Positions 44,508 to 55,947 of a stretch of DNA of 64,000 nt are shown here, piece after piece. The stretch comes from Allantophomopsis cytisporea. Its lineage: Eukaryota; Ascomycota; Leotiomycetes; Phacidiales; Phacidiaceae. How positions within the stretch are numbered: position 1 is the first letter of the stretch; every line of letters starts with the position of its first letter. A model generated the notes under the pieces. That model did no database searches. It had not been told where the DNA came from and worked only from the letters and a program-made list of their open reading frames with translations. The stretch covers positions 496,001 through 560,000 of the forward strand of contig CP103031.1 in assembly GCA_024752435.1 (NCBI GenBank), written 5' to 3'. The translations under genes and the position numbers were made by a program.

Positions 44508-45751
44508 CTGTTGCCAAAGAATGACACCGGTGAATATTTATTATTAAGACCTATTACAGCTACTAGAAAATTCAAAACCTTGAGTGCATCGATCCCGACG
44601 GCAATCCCAGTAATGCTGCAGAGTGGATACTTTCAGTAAGAGGGCACAATCTTGCTGCAATCGAAAACTAGATATGTTTATGCAGAAGCTATCTCAATAC
44701 GCAGGTCTAAAATCGATGATACCCCACCTTCAAGAACTTCTGCTTTTACTGTGGAAAGGAAGCTTGATGCTTTATCGAAAACTTTATATGGCAGAGACAT
44801 TTTCAGTATCAGGGAAATTTATGAAGGCCTTGAGATAAGCAGTCAACGCACCGTAGGTATCGATCCTTGCGACAGGTGTACGTTGTAATTTTGTTTTATG
44901 TATACGCTAAGATCGACCATCTCTGTGTTTTGTTTAGCAAGGGTTTTATCGAGGCTGAAGAGAGGAATAACCATCTTTTATGTCCTGTTGAGCGTGTTCT
45001 TTGTGATCAAACAGTTGTCTGAGTTTACACTGGAATTACAAGAACGGTCCCGGTCTTTAGCTTCAGCCTACGTATAAAAAGGCAGTTCATTTTGGTAGTT
45101 GTCTTCTCTTCACGCAAATACCAAGGCTCTATATCTAACTGATTGGATTTGCTTCGTCTTTGAATTTGGGTGACTTACGCGATACTCGCATCATCATCCA
45201 GCCGCTCATCGTTATCACCTTACCTCGTCATCATTTCTCTCTGGCGTTCTGCATTGCGAAAAGCCTTCTCGACAATTGTAACCGAATCTGGATACCAACC
45301 TCACTCATATTCCTGTCACATTGTACGCAAAATAAATCACGTGTGCATGTACGAAGCACCGCATATATGAACAATAATTCCATACCTCTGTCGCATGATA
45401 CCATAGACTAGGATGATGTTTACCAATCGGCGACTTACTCGTAGCCAATCACGTAGTGAAAGGCGGGCTGGTTTGATACGCAGTAGAGCAGAATGGCGGG
45501 GCTCGGGATGAATAAAGTCAACGGTTAAGGAATCTGGTGCAGGGCTGTAGGAGACCTCGCACATACAACTAGATTTGCTTCATAAAGTCCCGTATCCGCT
45601 CCCTCAGCTTTCGACAAGGTTGTGTGAGCGTCAACATCTGTCGATTGTATTGGGCATCAAACTTGACTGCTTCGAAAGCAGGAACTACGCAGTAGGCAAC
45701 GACTATATATCTGCACCAGAAGTTGTTATTGCAAGCTAGATCAGAGTCAAG
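44508..45751. other. 1.2 kb region between divergent esterase and P450 genes
   Basis: Should contain both promoters and perhaps the missing first exon of the esterase. A plus-strand frame at 44652-44888 (DALSKTLYGRDIFSIREIYEGL) has no recognised family. Confidence 0.45.
45704..45710 (+). promoter_or_regulatory. TATA-like box of the P450 gene
   Basis: TATATAT 42-48 bases upstream of the ATG at 45752. If used, the leader would be very short. Confidence 0.3.
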
Positions 45752-47508
45752 ATGCTCAACAAAATCCCAGATTACCTGACTCCTAGAAGTCTTCTCATAG
45801 GCCTGATAGTGATATTCATTATTCGAAAATTAATAAGTCGTATTGTTACGGAGAGAAGAATTAATGCTCTTGGAGGTCATACTGCATTGGTTAGGTCATA
45901 CATCCCCGGCGGTAAGTCTAAACTCAATAAGCGCGACTGCCCTTCTGATAGCAACAGGCCTCGATGTAATCCCCCGAATCGTTTATTCTGCAATTCACCA
46001 CAAAAATTTTGAACAATGGCAATGGTTTTTCTCCTGGGGCCGACCCGAGCGTCCATACACCATAGAAGCAGGCATAGGCCACATACGTGTCGTTTTCACC
46101 GCTGACCCTGATAACATCAAAGCGATTCTGGCGGCCCAATTCGCAGATTATGGTAAAGGACAGCCTTTTCACGAGGAGTGGTTTGACTTTTTGGGAACTT
46201 CTATTTTCACTACCGATGGGGACCTATGGCACAACTCTCGACAACTTCTACGGCCTCTGTTTATCAAAGATCGTGTCTCAGACTTAGAGGTTTTCGAAAA
46301 GCATGCTCAGGTGCTGATGGATACCATTGCTAATGGTGGTATTGTCGGTGCAGTGAAGGAAGCTCAACAGAAACTGCCAGGGAAAGGCAGGGAGGTTGAC
46401 GTCAGTGATATCTTTTTTAGATATACTTTGGATGCGGCAACGGACTTTCTTCTCGGAAGAAGTGTTGAGAGTCTTGTAACGCCACTTCAGGATTTTGCTG
46501 AGGCATTTGCGGAGGTACAAAGGGTTCAAAACCTCATTATTCGTTCTGGGTAAGTTGTTCTGATAGGCGCCTATGTATCAAATTAATGAAGATTGTAGAC
46601 CTTTCAAGCAGTTCTTGCCAAGAGCTTCATTCAAAAAGGGAATGAAGGTAATCAACGAATTCGTAGATACTTTTATTGGAGATGCACTTCGACTATCTCC
46701 AGAAGAGTTAGCAACTAAAGCCAAATCGGAATCGGGATACACATTCTTGCATTCTCTTGCAGGGTCTACGAGAGATCGAACTGTTTTGCGTGATCAGCTT
46801 ATAGCTGTTCTACTCGCAGGTCGCGACACTACTGCATCTACCCTATCCTGGACTTTCTATGAACTTGCACGTCATCCGGAAGTTTTCCAAAAGCTCCGCG
46901 AGGAAATAATCGATAGGGTTGGATTGTATAACCCACCCACCTATGAAGACCTCAAGAATATGAAATATCTCCAGGTTAGTGCTCTGTCTGTCCTAATAAA
47001 GTCATTATACTGAAGAAATCATAAGAATACGATGAACGAAACCCTCCGATTATACCCAGTTATCCCATTCAATGTACGTATTGCTTTGAATGACACAACT
47101 CTACCTCGAGGTGGTGGTCCTGATGGATCCCAACCAGTTGGAATCCTCAAGGATACACAAATTGCTTATTCGACACTCGTGATGCAACGACGTGCTGACT
47201 TGTACCCGCCCATTTCGGATAACTTCAAAGACCCAGCGATATTCTCCCCTGAACGCTGGTACTCCTGGCAACCGAAGCCTTGGACCTATATTCCTTTTAA
47301 TGGAGGGCCAAGGATCTGTATCGGCCAACAGTTTGCCCTGACTGAAATGGGATACACTATTGTGAGACTGTTGCAGAGGTTTGAGAGGGTGGAAAACTTC
47401 ATGGGTCAAATTGACGGTGGGCATCCAACTTTGAAGGCCGAAATTGTACTTCAACCTGGGGATGGAGTGAAAATTGGGTTCTGGGAGGCTTCAAACGAGA
47501 AGGTTTGA
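45752..47508 (+). CDS. cytochrome P450, CYP52 clan
   Basis: Four exons, 45752-45911, 45958-46549, 46599-46974 and 47026-47508, give 536 residues; the introns are 46, 49 and 51 bp and all junctions close in frame. An N-terminal anchor (about 12-25, RSLLIGLIVIFII) places it in the ER membrane. I-helix LLAGRDTTAST, ExxR at 381-384 (ETLR), the PERW block at 451-454 and heme loop FNGGPRICIG with Cys474 are all intact. The segment LPRGGGPDGSQPV is typical of the CYP52 clan, whose members hydroxylate n-alkane and fatty-acid ends; some relatives act on other hydrophobic compounds. The substrate cannot be read from sequence. It is divergent from the feruloyl esterase gene and followed by a sugar porter gene. 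Confidence 0.93.
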
Positions 47509-48014
47509 TCGTAATTGTAGAATGGAAGTCTCCACTAATCCTTTTCACTAGTCAAGTACATGTAGCATGAAGTTCCTCTCGATATTGCATGTTTTAACAA
47601 CGATACAAAGGAGACAGGACTTCTGTACAAAACTTTAAAGATGAAATGGAACGGAGAAACGAGTAGAGCCCTGGTCGGTCACAATCAGACGAATTCTCGA
47701 ACGGTTTCTACCTCGGTAGAGTAGAGAAGCCCATGTACATACACAATTCGTCTCGTGTATACATACATCTTTCACTGACTCACAATTTCTTGAGGTAAGT
47801 TGATCAGACGATGCAGCAGGCGCGACGCGGAACAGATAAATCAACTTGCTCGGCAACCTCGCATCAGTTCCCGGGTCAGTTCCCTCCGCAAAAATGGGAT
47901 GTGTATTGCGATTGGTGCGCATACTCGATGCCGATTACCAACGAGACCAAGCCACCAACGGCTACAATCCACCTACATCTGCTTCCCCACAGTGCCACTA
48001 CCCCGGATTCGCAG

Positions 48015-48041
48015 CCCGCAACCCGCAACCCGCAACCCGCA
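48015..48041. repeat. (CCCGCAA)n, nearly four copies
   Basis: Three complete units and a partial fourth, without mismatch. Confidence 0.9.
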
Positions 48042-48349
48042 TTCCAATTGACAAAGCACACCACAATTAAGAACACTCCACATGCCTTGGGATATGACCC
48101 TGGTCCTAGCGAATGAGTGACACTGGGACCTTTCGATTTTCCACCCATTAGATGATTAGATGCAAAGTGACTAGGGGTGCATCAATACCGGAACACTCTG
48201 TATGAATTTGCGTTTTATCATTCTTGATGCAGCGCGGTCGAGTGCAAGCCACGAGTGGTTCCCCACTTCTGAAATATCAATGGTTGTTGTACTATTAGAC
48301 TAAGGTATAGTCAGGCTAGGTGCTGCCGGCCTGGCATCCTGGTAGTACT

Positions 48350-48355
48350 TATAAG
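48350..48355 (+). promoter_or_regulatory. TATA-like box of the MFS gene
   Basis: TATAAG about 100 bases upstream of the ATG at 48452. Confidence 0.35.
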
Positions 48356-48451
48356 AGAGGTATACTGGCTCTTGTAATTTATCTTCGTTCTCTCCAGATC
48401 TGAAATCATTCTTGGAAATCTATTGTTACTGCTTATAGCGAGGACGCAATC

Positions 48452-50238
48452 ATGGCCATCCCTCCTAAGTTGTACCAGGTGAATATATATCTCCAACAGT
48501 TCGGGCGCGTATCCTTTCAAGATTTCGAATCTGATCATCTTGCCAGTTTCTCGTCGGTGTCTTTGCTTCTGTCGGCTCTATCCTCTATGGATATGATCTC
48601 GGTGTGATAGCAGAGGTTGTTGCCTCCAATACTTTCAAAGACAAATTCCACCCCAACTCCACACAACAGTAAGCAAATCAAGTGAATTCTTGAGAAAAGA
48701 ATAGTTGACAAGTCCAGAGGAATTGTGGTCTCTCTATTCACAGCAGGAGCTTTTTTCGGTGCCATGTTTGCGGGCCCAACTGGAGACGATTATGGTAGAC
48801 GCTGGACGATAACGGCCGGTTGTTTAGTCTTCGTTCTCGGAGGAGGCCTCCAAACTGGTGCCCAGAATCTTAGTTTTCTATATGGAGGACGCTTCGTAGC
48901 GGGTTTTGGAGTTGGGTTCCTGGTGATGATCATTCCACTCTACCAAGCCGAGATCGCACATCCGTCCATTCGAGGCCGAGTCACTGCTCTGCAGCAATTC
49001 ATGTTGGGAATTGGTGCTCTTGTAGCTAGCTGGGTGTCGTACGGGACATACGTAGGCCTCCACACATCAGCTCAATGGCGTGTTCCGCTTGGACTTCAAA
49101 TCATACCAGCTGTAGTCCTTGGATGCTTGATCTTCCTCTTCCCCGAGTCTCCAAGATGGCTGATCGATCACGACCGCGCTGACGAGGGTTTCCGTACCCT
49201 CGCACAGCTACATTCCCATGGGAACATGGCAGACCCATGGGTACGCGCTGAATTTGACCAGATCCAGCAGAGTATCACGCTTCAACGCGAGCATGAGGCA
49301 AAGTCATACGTGGAGCTCTTTACCAAGCGCGCTTCCTTCCGCCGTCTCTTCCTCGTGTGCGCCATCCAGGCCTCCGTGCAGATGACTGGCGTGTCCGCAA
49401 TCCAATACTACTCTGTGACAATCTACGGAAAGATTGGAATCGATGGTTCAGACACGCTTAAATACCAAGCCATCAACTCAGTTATTGCTCTAATCGCACA
49501 GGCCTTTTGTATTCTTCTGATCGATCGCTTCGGACGTCGCTGGCCCCTGATTCTTGGCAATTTGGGCAACATGGTAACCTTCATCATCGCCACAATCCTC
49601 CTTGGTATATTCTTCCTTCCTCATTCTCCCCAGAGCAAGTGACTTCAGACTAACAGACTATTCTAGCGAAATTTCCACCCGGAGTATCGACAAACAAAGG
49701 CGCCGAATGGGGCTTCATAATAATGACGTGGCTGTACAACTTCTCTTTCTCGTGCACTTGCGGTCCATTATCATGGATCATCCCCTCCGAGGTATTTGAC
49801 ACACGCACACGTGCCAAAGGTGTCTCGATAGGTGTAATGGTATCGTTTGCCTTCAACACTATGATCGGACAAGTCACCCCCATCGCAATGAACAATATCG
49901 GCTATAGGTACTACTACCTCTTCGTGATCTGCAACTTCACCAACGCCATCTTCTTCTACTTATTCCTTCCCGAAACCGCACGCCTACCACTCGAGGAGAT
50001 GAACTACCTCTTCAGCAATGCGCCGTACATTGTTCCCGGAAGTGATAGGAAGACGTACATGGCGGATTATTTGGGCGATTTGGAACGTAGAGCCAGGGAG
50101 ATTGGCGAGAAGGGCGATATTGATGCTCATCATACGGAGACGGCGGCACATAGTATCACAGGTAAGAGTGCTGAGGACAGAGAGGCGCATGGTGGCGAAT
50201 CACAGGGTGTTACGCAGACTAATGCGGGCGACTTGTGA
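48452..50238 (+). CDS. MFS sugar porter (hexose/pentose transporter family)
   Basis: Four exons, 48452-48478, 48547-48668, 48718-49604 and 49667-50238, give 535 residues. Introns are 68, 49, 49 to 62 bp range with clear GT..AG ends; the last has branch ACTAAC. The first exon encodes only nine residues (MAIPPKLYQ). Sugar-porter signatures are intact: GYDLGVIAE in helix 1, DDYGRRWTI, GRFVAGFGVGF, FPESPRWLI, the inter-domain segment, IDRFGRRWP, the aromatic-rich helix 10 region (WLYNFSFSCTCGPLSWIIPSE) shortened here to its start WLYNFSFS, and LPETARLPLEEM. Twelve membrane helices are expected. The C-terminal tail is long and polar. Substrate is unknown; the helix 5 and 7 segments fit hexose or pentose uptake. 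It lies between the P450 and the GH93 gene. Confidence 0.93.
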
Positions 50239-50592
50239 GTGGCGTATTATGGATTTTTGAACTTCCTATCCGGGATGTCTTTCAAGATATTATGTGCTGT
50301 TATTGAAATTGATAATATTGGAACATCTTTACCTACAGACAGTGTGTGAGCTTCTCTTGATCTACTGATTGCTTGTAGTGCTTAGAATCTAGAAATATGG
50401 AAGAGTGGTGGTGAGAATTTGTGAATATAGACGATGGCTGAAGATAAATTCTCAAGAGTAAGATAACTCTTGCTTAACCATATAAACACGCACACATATA
50501 ACTTTATTCATATCTCAAATAAAAGTTACTTCGGGTCATCGGTAAGATAATGGAAAACGGAGATTATGAGTAGATTTGTCATTGCTATGTGC
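50239..50592. other. 355-bp gap between convergent genes
   Basis: 3' flanks of the MFS and GH93 genes. Nothing else seen. Confidence 0.5.
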
Positions 50593-51723
50593 CTACAAGT
50601 CCTTTAAAGACACAACACTGACAGTAACACTATTATTTGTTGCTGGCGGCAGCACCCCAGCCCCAATAACAAGCAACAATTCCGGATCCTTCAAAACTCT
50701 CAAACTCCTCGAATAACTAATACTCTCCGGTGTATTCACTTCTACCCACGCATCCTCTGCGCCAAGTCTCTTATTCACAAAGATCTGGCTATACGTCCCA
50801 GTACTGACAAGGATCGTCCCAGCCGGCCCTCCAACCGGCGTCCAAGTAACATACGGCGAGCTCTGCGGTTGTGTGCCATTGGCAGTTTTAATCGGGAGTC
50901 CTGGCGCGGCATTGAACTCCAGTGGACTATCGGCGATACGATAGTACGCAGGGAATGCATAGCTGCTGAAGCCCGGCCCGCCGCCATACTCATATGTCAT
51001 GATGAATTTCCCGTTTGGAAGCTCAGTCACTGTCGTCATGCCCGGCCGCGCAGTGTAATTCGCGTATGCTACATCGTCGACAGGAGCACTCCACGTCTGT
51101 AAATCTGTGGACGTCTGGTGCACCAGCTTCTGACCGTGTGCAGGGTCTCGTTGGTCGGAGTAGAAGACTACTAATGCGCCTTGGTATGCCAGAAGGAAGG
51201 GTTCCCAGACAGGTGTGAGACCATTGTCTGGCACAGCTTCACCACCGCTGGCCACGGATGAGACGAAATGCCAGGTCACACCGTAGTCCCTACTCGCGTA
51301 GAGGTCGATCTGTGTCTGGCTGAGGTTCGTTGGAATGGAGTTTCCACTGAGGAAGAGCGTTCCGATAGGATAGTGAGCTATTGGTTCAGGAAGTAGGTAG
51401 AGGAATGGTTGATAACGTAGGCCCCAATTGTTATGCTGGTCTGTCACATTCGAGAGGTGTGTCCAGGTCAAGCCACCATCCAAGCTGCGGTAGATGGGGA
51501 AGTATACGAGAGGTGGTTCAGGACTGTAGTTTTCCCATGTTGCGAGTAGTATGCCGTTTGGGAGTTCAACTGTGCGTGCGTAGAGAGTTCGTGGATCTGT
51601 ATAATTTGCAGGCGGCGTGAAGATGGTTACTTCAGAGAACGTTGTTGGAGACTTCGGAGGAGGAAAGGGCGTACTTATTACCAGCGTGCTCGTGAAGAGG
51701 AAGGAAAGGAATTTTATGAACAT
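50593..51723 (-). CDS. secreted GH93-like exo-arabinanase / sialidase-fold glycosidase
   Basis: Intronless, 376 residues, the usual size for the family. A signal peptide (about 1-18, MFIKFLSFLFTSTLVIST) precedes a six-bladed beta-propeller of sialidase fold. Asp-box repeats are visible (SLDGGLTW near 80, SRDYGVTW near 145). Blocks DPRTLYARTVELPNG, ATWENYSPEPPLVYFP, GEAVPDNGLTPVWEPF and YSDQRDPAHGQK agree with my memory of GH93 exo-1,5-alpha-L-arabinanases, which release arabinobiose from linear arabinan in pectin side chains. Several NxS/T sites fit secretion. A TATTTATA motif lies about 80 bases upstream. Family call is from pattern memory; a different sialidase-fold specificity is possible. 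Confidence 0.85.
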   Translation of the reverse strand: MFIKFLSFLFTSTLVISTPFPPPKSPTTFSEVTIFTPPANYTDPRTLYARTVELPNGILLATWENYSPEPPLVYFPIYRSLDGGLTWTHLSNVTDQHNNWGLRYQPFLYLLPEPIAHYPIGTLFLSGNSIPTNLSQTQIDLYASRDYGVTWHFVSSVASGGEAVPDNGLTPVWEPFLLAYQGALVVFYSDQRDPAHGQKLVHQTSTDLQTWSAPVDDVAYANYTARPGMTTVTELPNGKFIMTYEYGGGPGFSSYAFPAYYRIADSPLEFNAAPGLPIKTANGTQPQSSPYVTWTPVGGPAGTILVSTGTYSQIFVNKRLGAEDAWVEVNTPESISYSRSLRVLKDPELLLVIGAGVLPPATNNSVTVSVVSLKDL

Positions 51724-53509
51724 CTTTGCAGTTCTGGTTGAGCAAGACTGAAGGATTGAAAGCTAAAGAAAGGCTCTTGATTTCATGAAGGAAGCCGAAA
51801 TATAAATATTGTCTTACCTCAAGCACTTTTCGTCATACTCATAAAAACTTCCCTTGACAATATGTAAGGGCCTCTCCCAAAGTGCGGGGCCCCATACGAC
51901 GATGGCTCTGGAAGACGCATAATGCATCAAGAGCAATACGTGGGGTAGACAAAATGCGGGGCACTGAGATCCGTCTCTGGAAGAAATATATGAGTCCATT
52001 ATGACTATATGGCTAGATGTCCCGAAACACAACAATCAGAAGAAAGTGGCTGTTTATGTCAAACCCTCTTGACCTGATTCGAGGAAGAAAGTCGTTTCTC
52101 CAAAAGCGCGCGAATAGAAATCGTAAACGTTATTGAAGTGCAGGTACAGAAAGTCTAGCGTATTTGACGGCGTTCGGTAAGAAGCTGTTGGTTTGTGAAG
52201 ATTATTGGTGCGCCTGGATGAGCATCACGCTTAAGGCACGTGGTTGGCCAATCTTATTCATTTACCAAGTGTCTCCTCACGTCTTGGCGGGGAGGCTCAT
52301 CACGACTCTCTTTACTGCTGTCACGTTACCTTATCACTCTCTGGTAAAGTATAAGTTACTGTTGATGCCCGACTTCTCGAAGTAGCCGAGGCCTTCCATG
52401 AGAGAAATAAAAAACACCCAATCAGAATCCGAATAAAGCCACTTCCTACGATACTCCTCTCTGCGCAGAAGTTTTCAATTATATCCTATAGTATGAACTA
52501 CCCTATATAGAGCTGATCTGGTTATCTAGATATGTCTAGTCATTAAGAGCTGCTTGATTGCGGAGAACTTATACTTTCATTGTTGGTACTGCTGTACCCA
52601 GATTATTGTACCCCTCAGAGATGGAAGTTCATTGATACAAGTTCAAGACAAGTAAATCGGAACAGTATCCATTCCAGATGCAAGCCATATCCATCCGCTA
52701 TTCGTAATGAAGACTGGACGTTTCAGCCCTATCGACAATCCGATTTCCCCTTAGACTTGAGAGATAGCCTCTGTGCTCTAAAAATAACACTCCGCAAGAT
52801 GCTTGCCGGAGCAGCAGCACACGTATCTCAATCAAACCTATGAACCTTATGTGCCACCTCAGGCTGCCCAAAAATGGCCATCCTTACCTAATTGGCTACT
52901 GGAGATTGAAGATCGAGGATTGAAGATCCAACATGGCACGCCATTGCACGTATATACGAGATGCGAAATGCGAAGTGCGAGGTACGAGACAGCCGAGATA
53001 TTAAATACAGCACTACTGAACTTAGCCCACTCCTGATCTCTCACCTCCCCACTGCGATCCGAGCGTTCTGTTTCCCATCCCCAATGGTTCCCAATGACAA
53101 GGCATTGAGGGATAGTGGACCTCGAAAAGTGGCTGAGATCGCCGTCGTGTGTAGGGATGTTCGAATAGCCTCAGATTTGATGAGGCCCGATATGATACGG
53201 GACTCTTGGGACATGTGGGAGGTGGCGGCATCCTAGGGCTGATGTAAACATGCACTTGGACCTGACGCCAGGAGACAATGTCATTTTGATAAGCTTTTTA
53301 CTTCGCTCAACATCGTTACTCTTCATTATCGCGTCTCCTTGCCCAGATCTTGACCCGTGAAGTATCGCAAACCAGAGGAGAATCGTTAAATGGGCTTAAG
53401 AAGCGGCGGCAAAACCGATCACGAGATACCAGAAATTCGAGTGAACACCTCTTGTTCCTGTTCCTGTTCCTGTTGAGTTCGTTGAGTATTATCGAGTATT
53501 GGGGAAAGC
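51724..53509. other. 1.8 kb intergenic region between divergent genes
   Basis: No convincing gene. Short direct repeats occur, such as GATTGAAGATC pairs near 52907-52930, and TTCCTG units at 53450-53475. The frame at 52580-52843 lacks an ATG and family resemblance. Confidence 0.5.
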
Positions 53510-55947
53510 ATGGGTGCCAACGACTGGGTCGAAGAGAACCTCACATACATTACCCTATCCTCGACCACAACCCTCGCACGCAAAGATAGCGAAATCGAAT
53601 CTCAAGGCCCGCCTCTACGCAAAGTCTCATTCCTAGAGCGTATTTTCCGACCGTCTGATGTACCAGCCTTTGAAGAAAGCCTGCGGCGGCAGGTCGTGAG
53701 CGAAGATGAGGGCAACAGGTTCATTCAGACTTATCACCGCTTTAACCAGAAGCCCTTGTACCGCTTGATGGAGGGAATTGTTTGGTATGGCACGTTCGTT
53801 CCCGAGAATGGGCATTTGGACAGTGGGCTTGGGCTGAAGAGGATTGCCTTTCCGGAGGAGGCGGCGCGGATTAGCCTCAAGACGAGGTCGGGGAGCTGGA
53901 TGGGGACAAGGACGGATAGGGAGAGTGAGCGATTGACTAGGGAGAAATTGAAGATATCATTTGGGGATCTGTTGATCAGATTTTCCGATACGTTGATGGG
54001 GGTGCCGGAGGAGTGTTTCCAGCTGTGGTGGGTTATCATCTCCTATATTGTGGATGTACTTACAGCTGATCGATCGGTAGTATCCTTGTGAACGAAAACC
54101 CCTCAGCGCATCAAGCATTCAGTTTCAACGAAAAACTGAAGGCTTCCTTGCGTAAGGACTACGTGCAACTTTGCAACACACCTAAGCTAGCGGTGATATA
54201 TGTGCTAAAGATGCACTGGAAGCTTAGCGACAACGTGTTTGACGAAATACTTGCAACAGAACCAGACGAAGTGCTGGAGGAAGAAGAACAGTTCTTACCT
54301 TCTAGGGGCAAGTAATCCATTTCCCCGCTCTTGAATACTACTAACGACCGCAGCACCCTCACGTATCTCCACCGATGTGTTCGCACCAATACCCCACATG
54401 CGCGCAAGCTTCAAGCTCACCTGGCTCGCCAAATGTCCTGCATATACCAGTGATCTGGACATCTACGTATGGCAAAAATACGGATCTGCGCCCTCCCCAG
54501 AATATGTGAAGCTCTTCATATGCACTTCCTTCACTCCGCGCGCCATAACGCTCTTCTCGCACGGCGCATCCGCCGCTCGATTCCGAACACTGCGGAGTGC
54601 AATGTCCTCCTACCCGCCAAATACCATCCATCATCAAGCACCTGAGAAGGGGCAAGAGTACGAGAGCGCTGCTCACTTTGAGACTGTACAGACGGTCGTA
54701 GCGCTCTTCAGACTTGTGGCCGATAGCAGCGCGAGCTTCCTGGTGGGGCTGAGGAAGCAAGTGAAGTTCCTCGTAAGCTACCCCTATCCCTCTCATTATT
54801 GCTGCGTAAAGATTAGATATGAGCGGACTATCTAACACTGTTACTATAGACATATGAAGGCCGTAAGAACCCCTCAGGTAGCAAGGTACAGTTCCTGATG
54901 CACCTGAACGACAGCCGTCACGCTTCCCTTACCTCGCTCCAAGAGACCCTAGCCCTGCTGGCCGAAACGCAGGCTTCACTACGCACCCACGCTTCACAAT
55001 GCACATATACGGAGTCCCTGGAGCATGAGATATCTCTAATAGCAACCGACATAGAAGCACTGATCACCTCCCTCGATGACGCAGGAGTCCTCGTACTCAA
55101 TGTTCGCAAGATGGTCTACGAAGAGCTAAACCTGTCACAAATGCAGCGCAGCACCATTCTCGCGATTCTCGCAACGCTCTACGTCCCAATCTCATTCCTG
55201 TGCTCACTCTTTGGCATGAACATCACGCCGAGCAGCATGGGGCAAGCGGTCTCCGATCTCTCCAACCTGACCTCCTCCATTGCCAACTCTTCCTCAACCG
55301 CATCGGCAACCTCTGGCGGCGGGAATGGAAACGGCACGATCGACATGACGGCTTTGTCGCCGGAGCAGTTGGAGGCTCTGATGGACTACGTTTCGGCGCA
55401 GGGAAATTACTTGTGGGATATGAAGTGGTACTGGATCCTCACTGTGCCGCTATTGCTCGTGTCCATTGTGCTCCCTATGTTTGCGGGGTCTATGCTGCGC
55501 ACCACGCTACAGTCTATGGCGCAGTATCGTGTCTACTGGCGGCTTGGACTCGCTCTTGGTCTTGCTGCCTACATCGTGGGTATATATGGCGTGCTATTCA
55601 ACTTTTGGATTGCAGGTGGCAATGCGATGTTGGGAAGTTTCTACAATGTGCTAGCAAGAATTGTTTATGCTGCTGTGGCGGTTGTGAAGATCCGAACAGC
55701 AGTTAGGACGAGAAGGAGGAGAGCATTATGGATTGCGTGGGGAATTTGGGGGGCGGCTTGTTCAGTGCTGGGACTGGATAGCAGCGATGAGAACGGCGGC
55801 GATGTGCCCAGTGCTAAGGTGGGTATTGGGGGTGGATTGTTTGTAGCGGTTTGGGATATTATGCCGTGGGTTGTATTATTGGCTGGATGTGCGCTGCCAG
55901 GCATTGTGAGGTGTGTGGGAAGGTGGAAGAGAAGGAAGATGGATTAG
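53510..55947 (+). CDS. atypical fungal CorA-like membrane protein with GMN motif
   Basis: Clear exons: from ATG 53510 to about 54055, from about 54075 to 54307, 54354-54772, and 54850-55947. The intron 54308-54353 starts GCAAGT (a GC-AG intron) with branch ACTAAC; intron 54773-54849 is ordinary. The first junction is unresolved: the frame ends after YIVDVLTADRSVVSL and the next exon reads VNENPSAHQAFSFNEKL two bases out of phase, with no good intron. The cytosolic part (FNQKPLYRLMEGIVWYGTF, LAVIYVLKMHWKLSDNVFDE) and coiled-coil LNDSRHASLTSLQETLALL precede a membrane helix ending FLCSLFGMN, the CorA signature. A 60-residue Ser/Gly-rich loop, a second helix and two further hydrophobic segments follow. 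The ion carried, if any, is unknown. Confidence 0.78.

Larger units (their letters stand above)
47509..48451. other. 940-bp gap between the P450 and MFS genes
   Basis: Contains a CCCGCAA tandem repeat at 48015-48041 and the promoter of the transporter. No gene recognised. Confidence 0.5.

Noticed and set aside
44623..44888. Overlapping plus-strand frames (TLYGRDIFSIREIYEGL)
   Set aside because: Short, no splice partner or recognised family; may be chance in the esterase/P450 intergenic region.
42969..51723. Secondary metabolite gene cluster
   Set aside because: A P450 and an MFS protein are present, but there is no polyketide, peptide or terpene synthase, and the MFS protein is a sugar porter.
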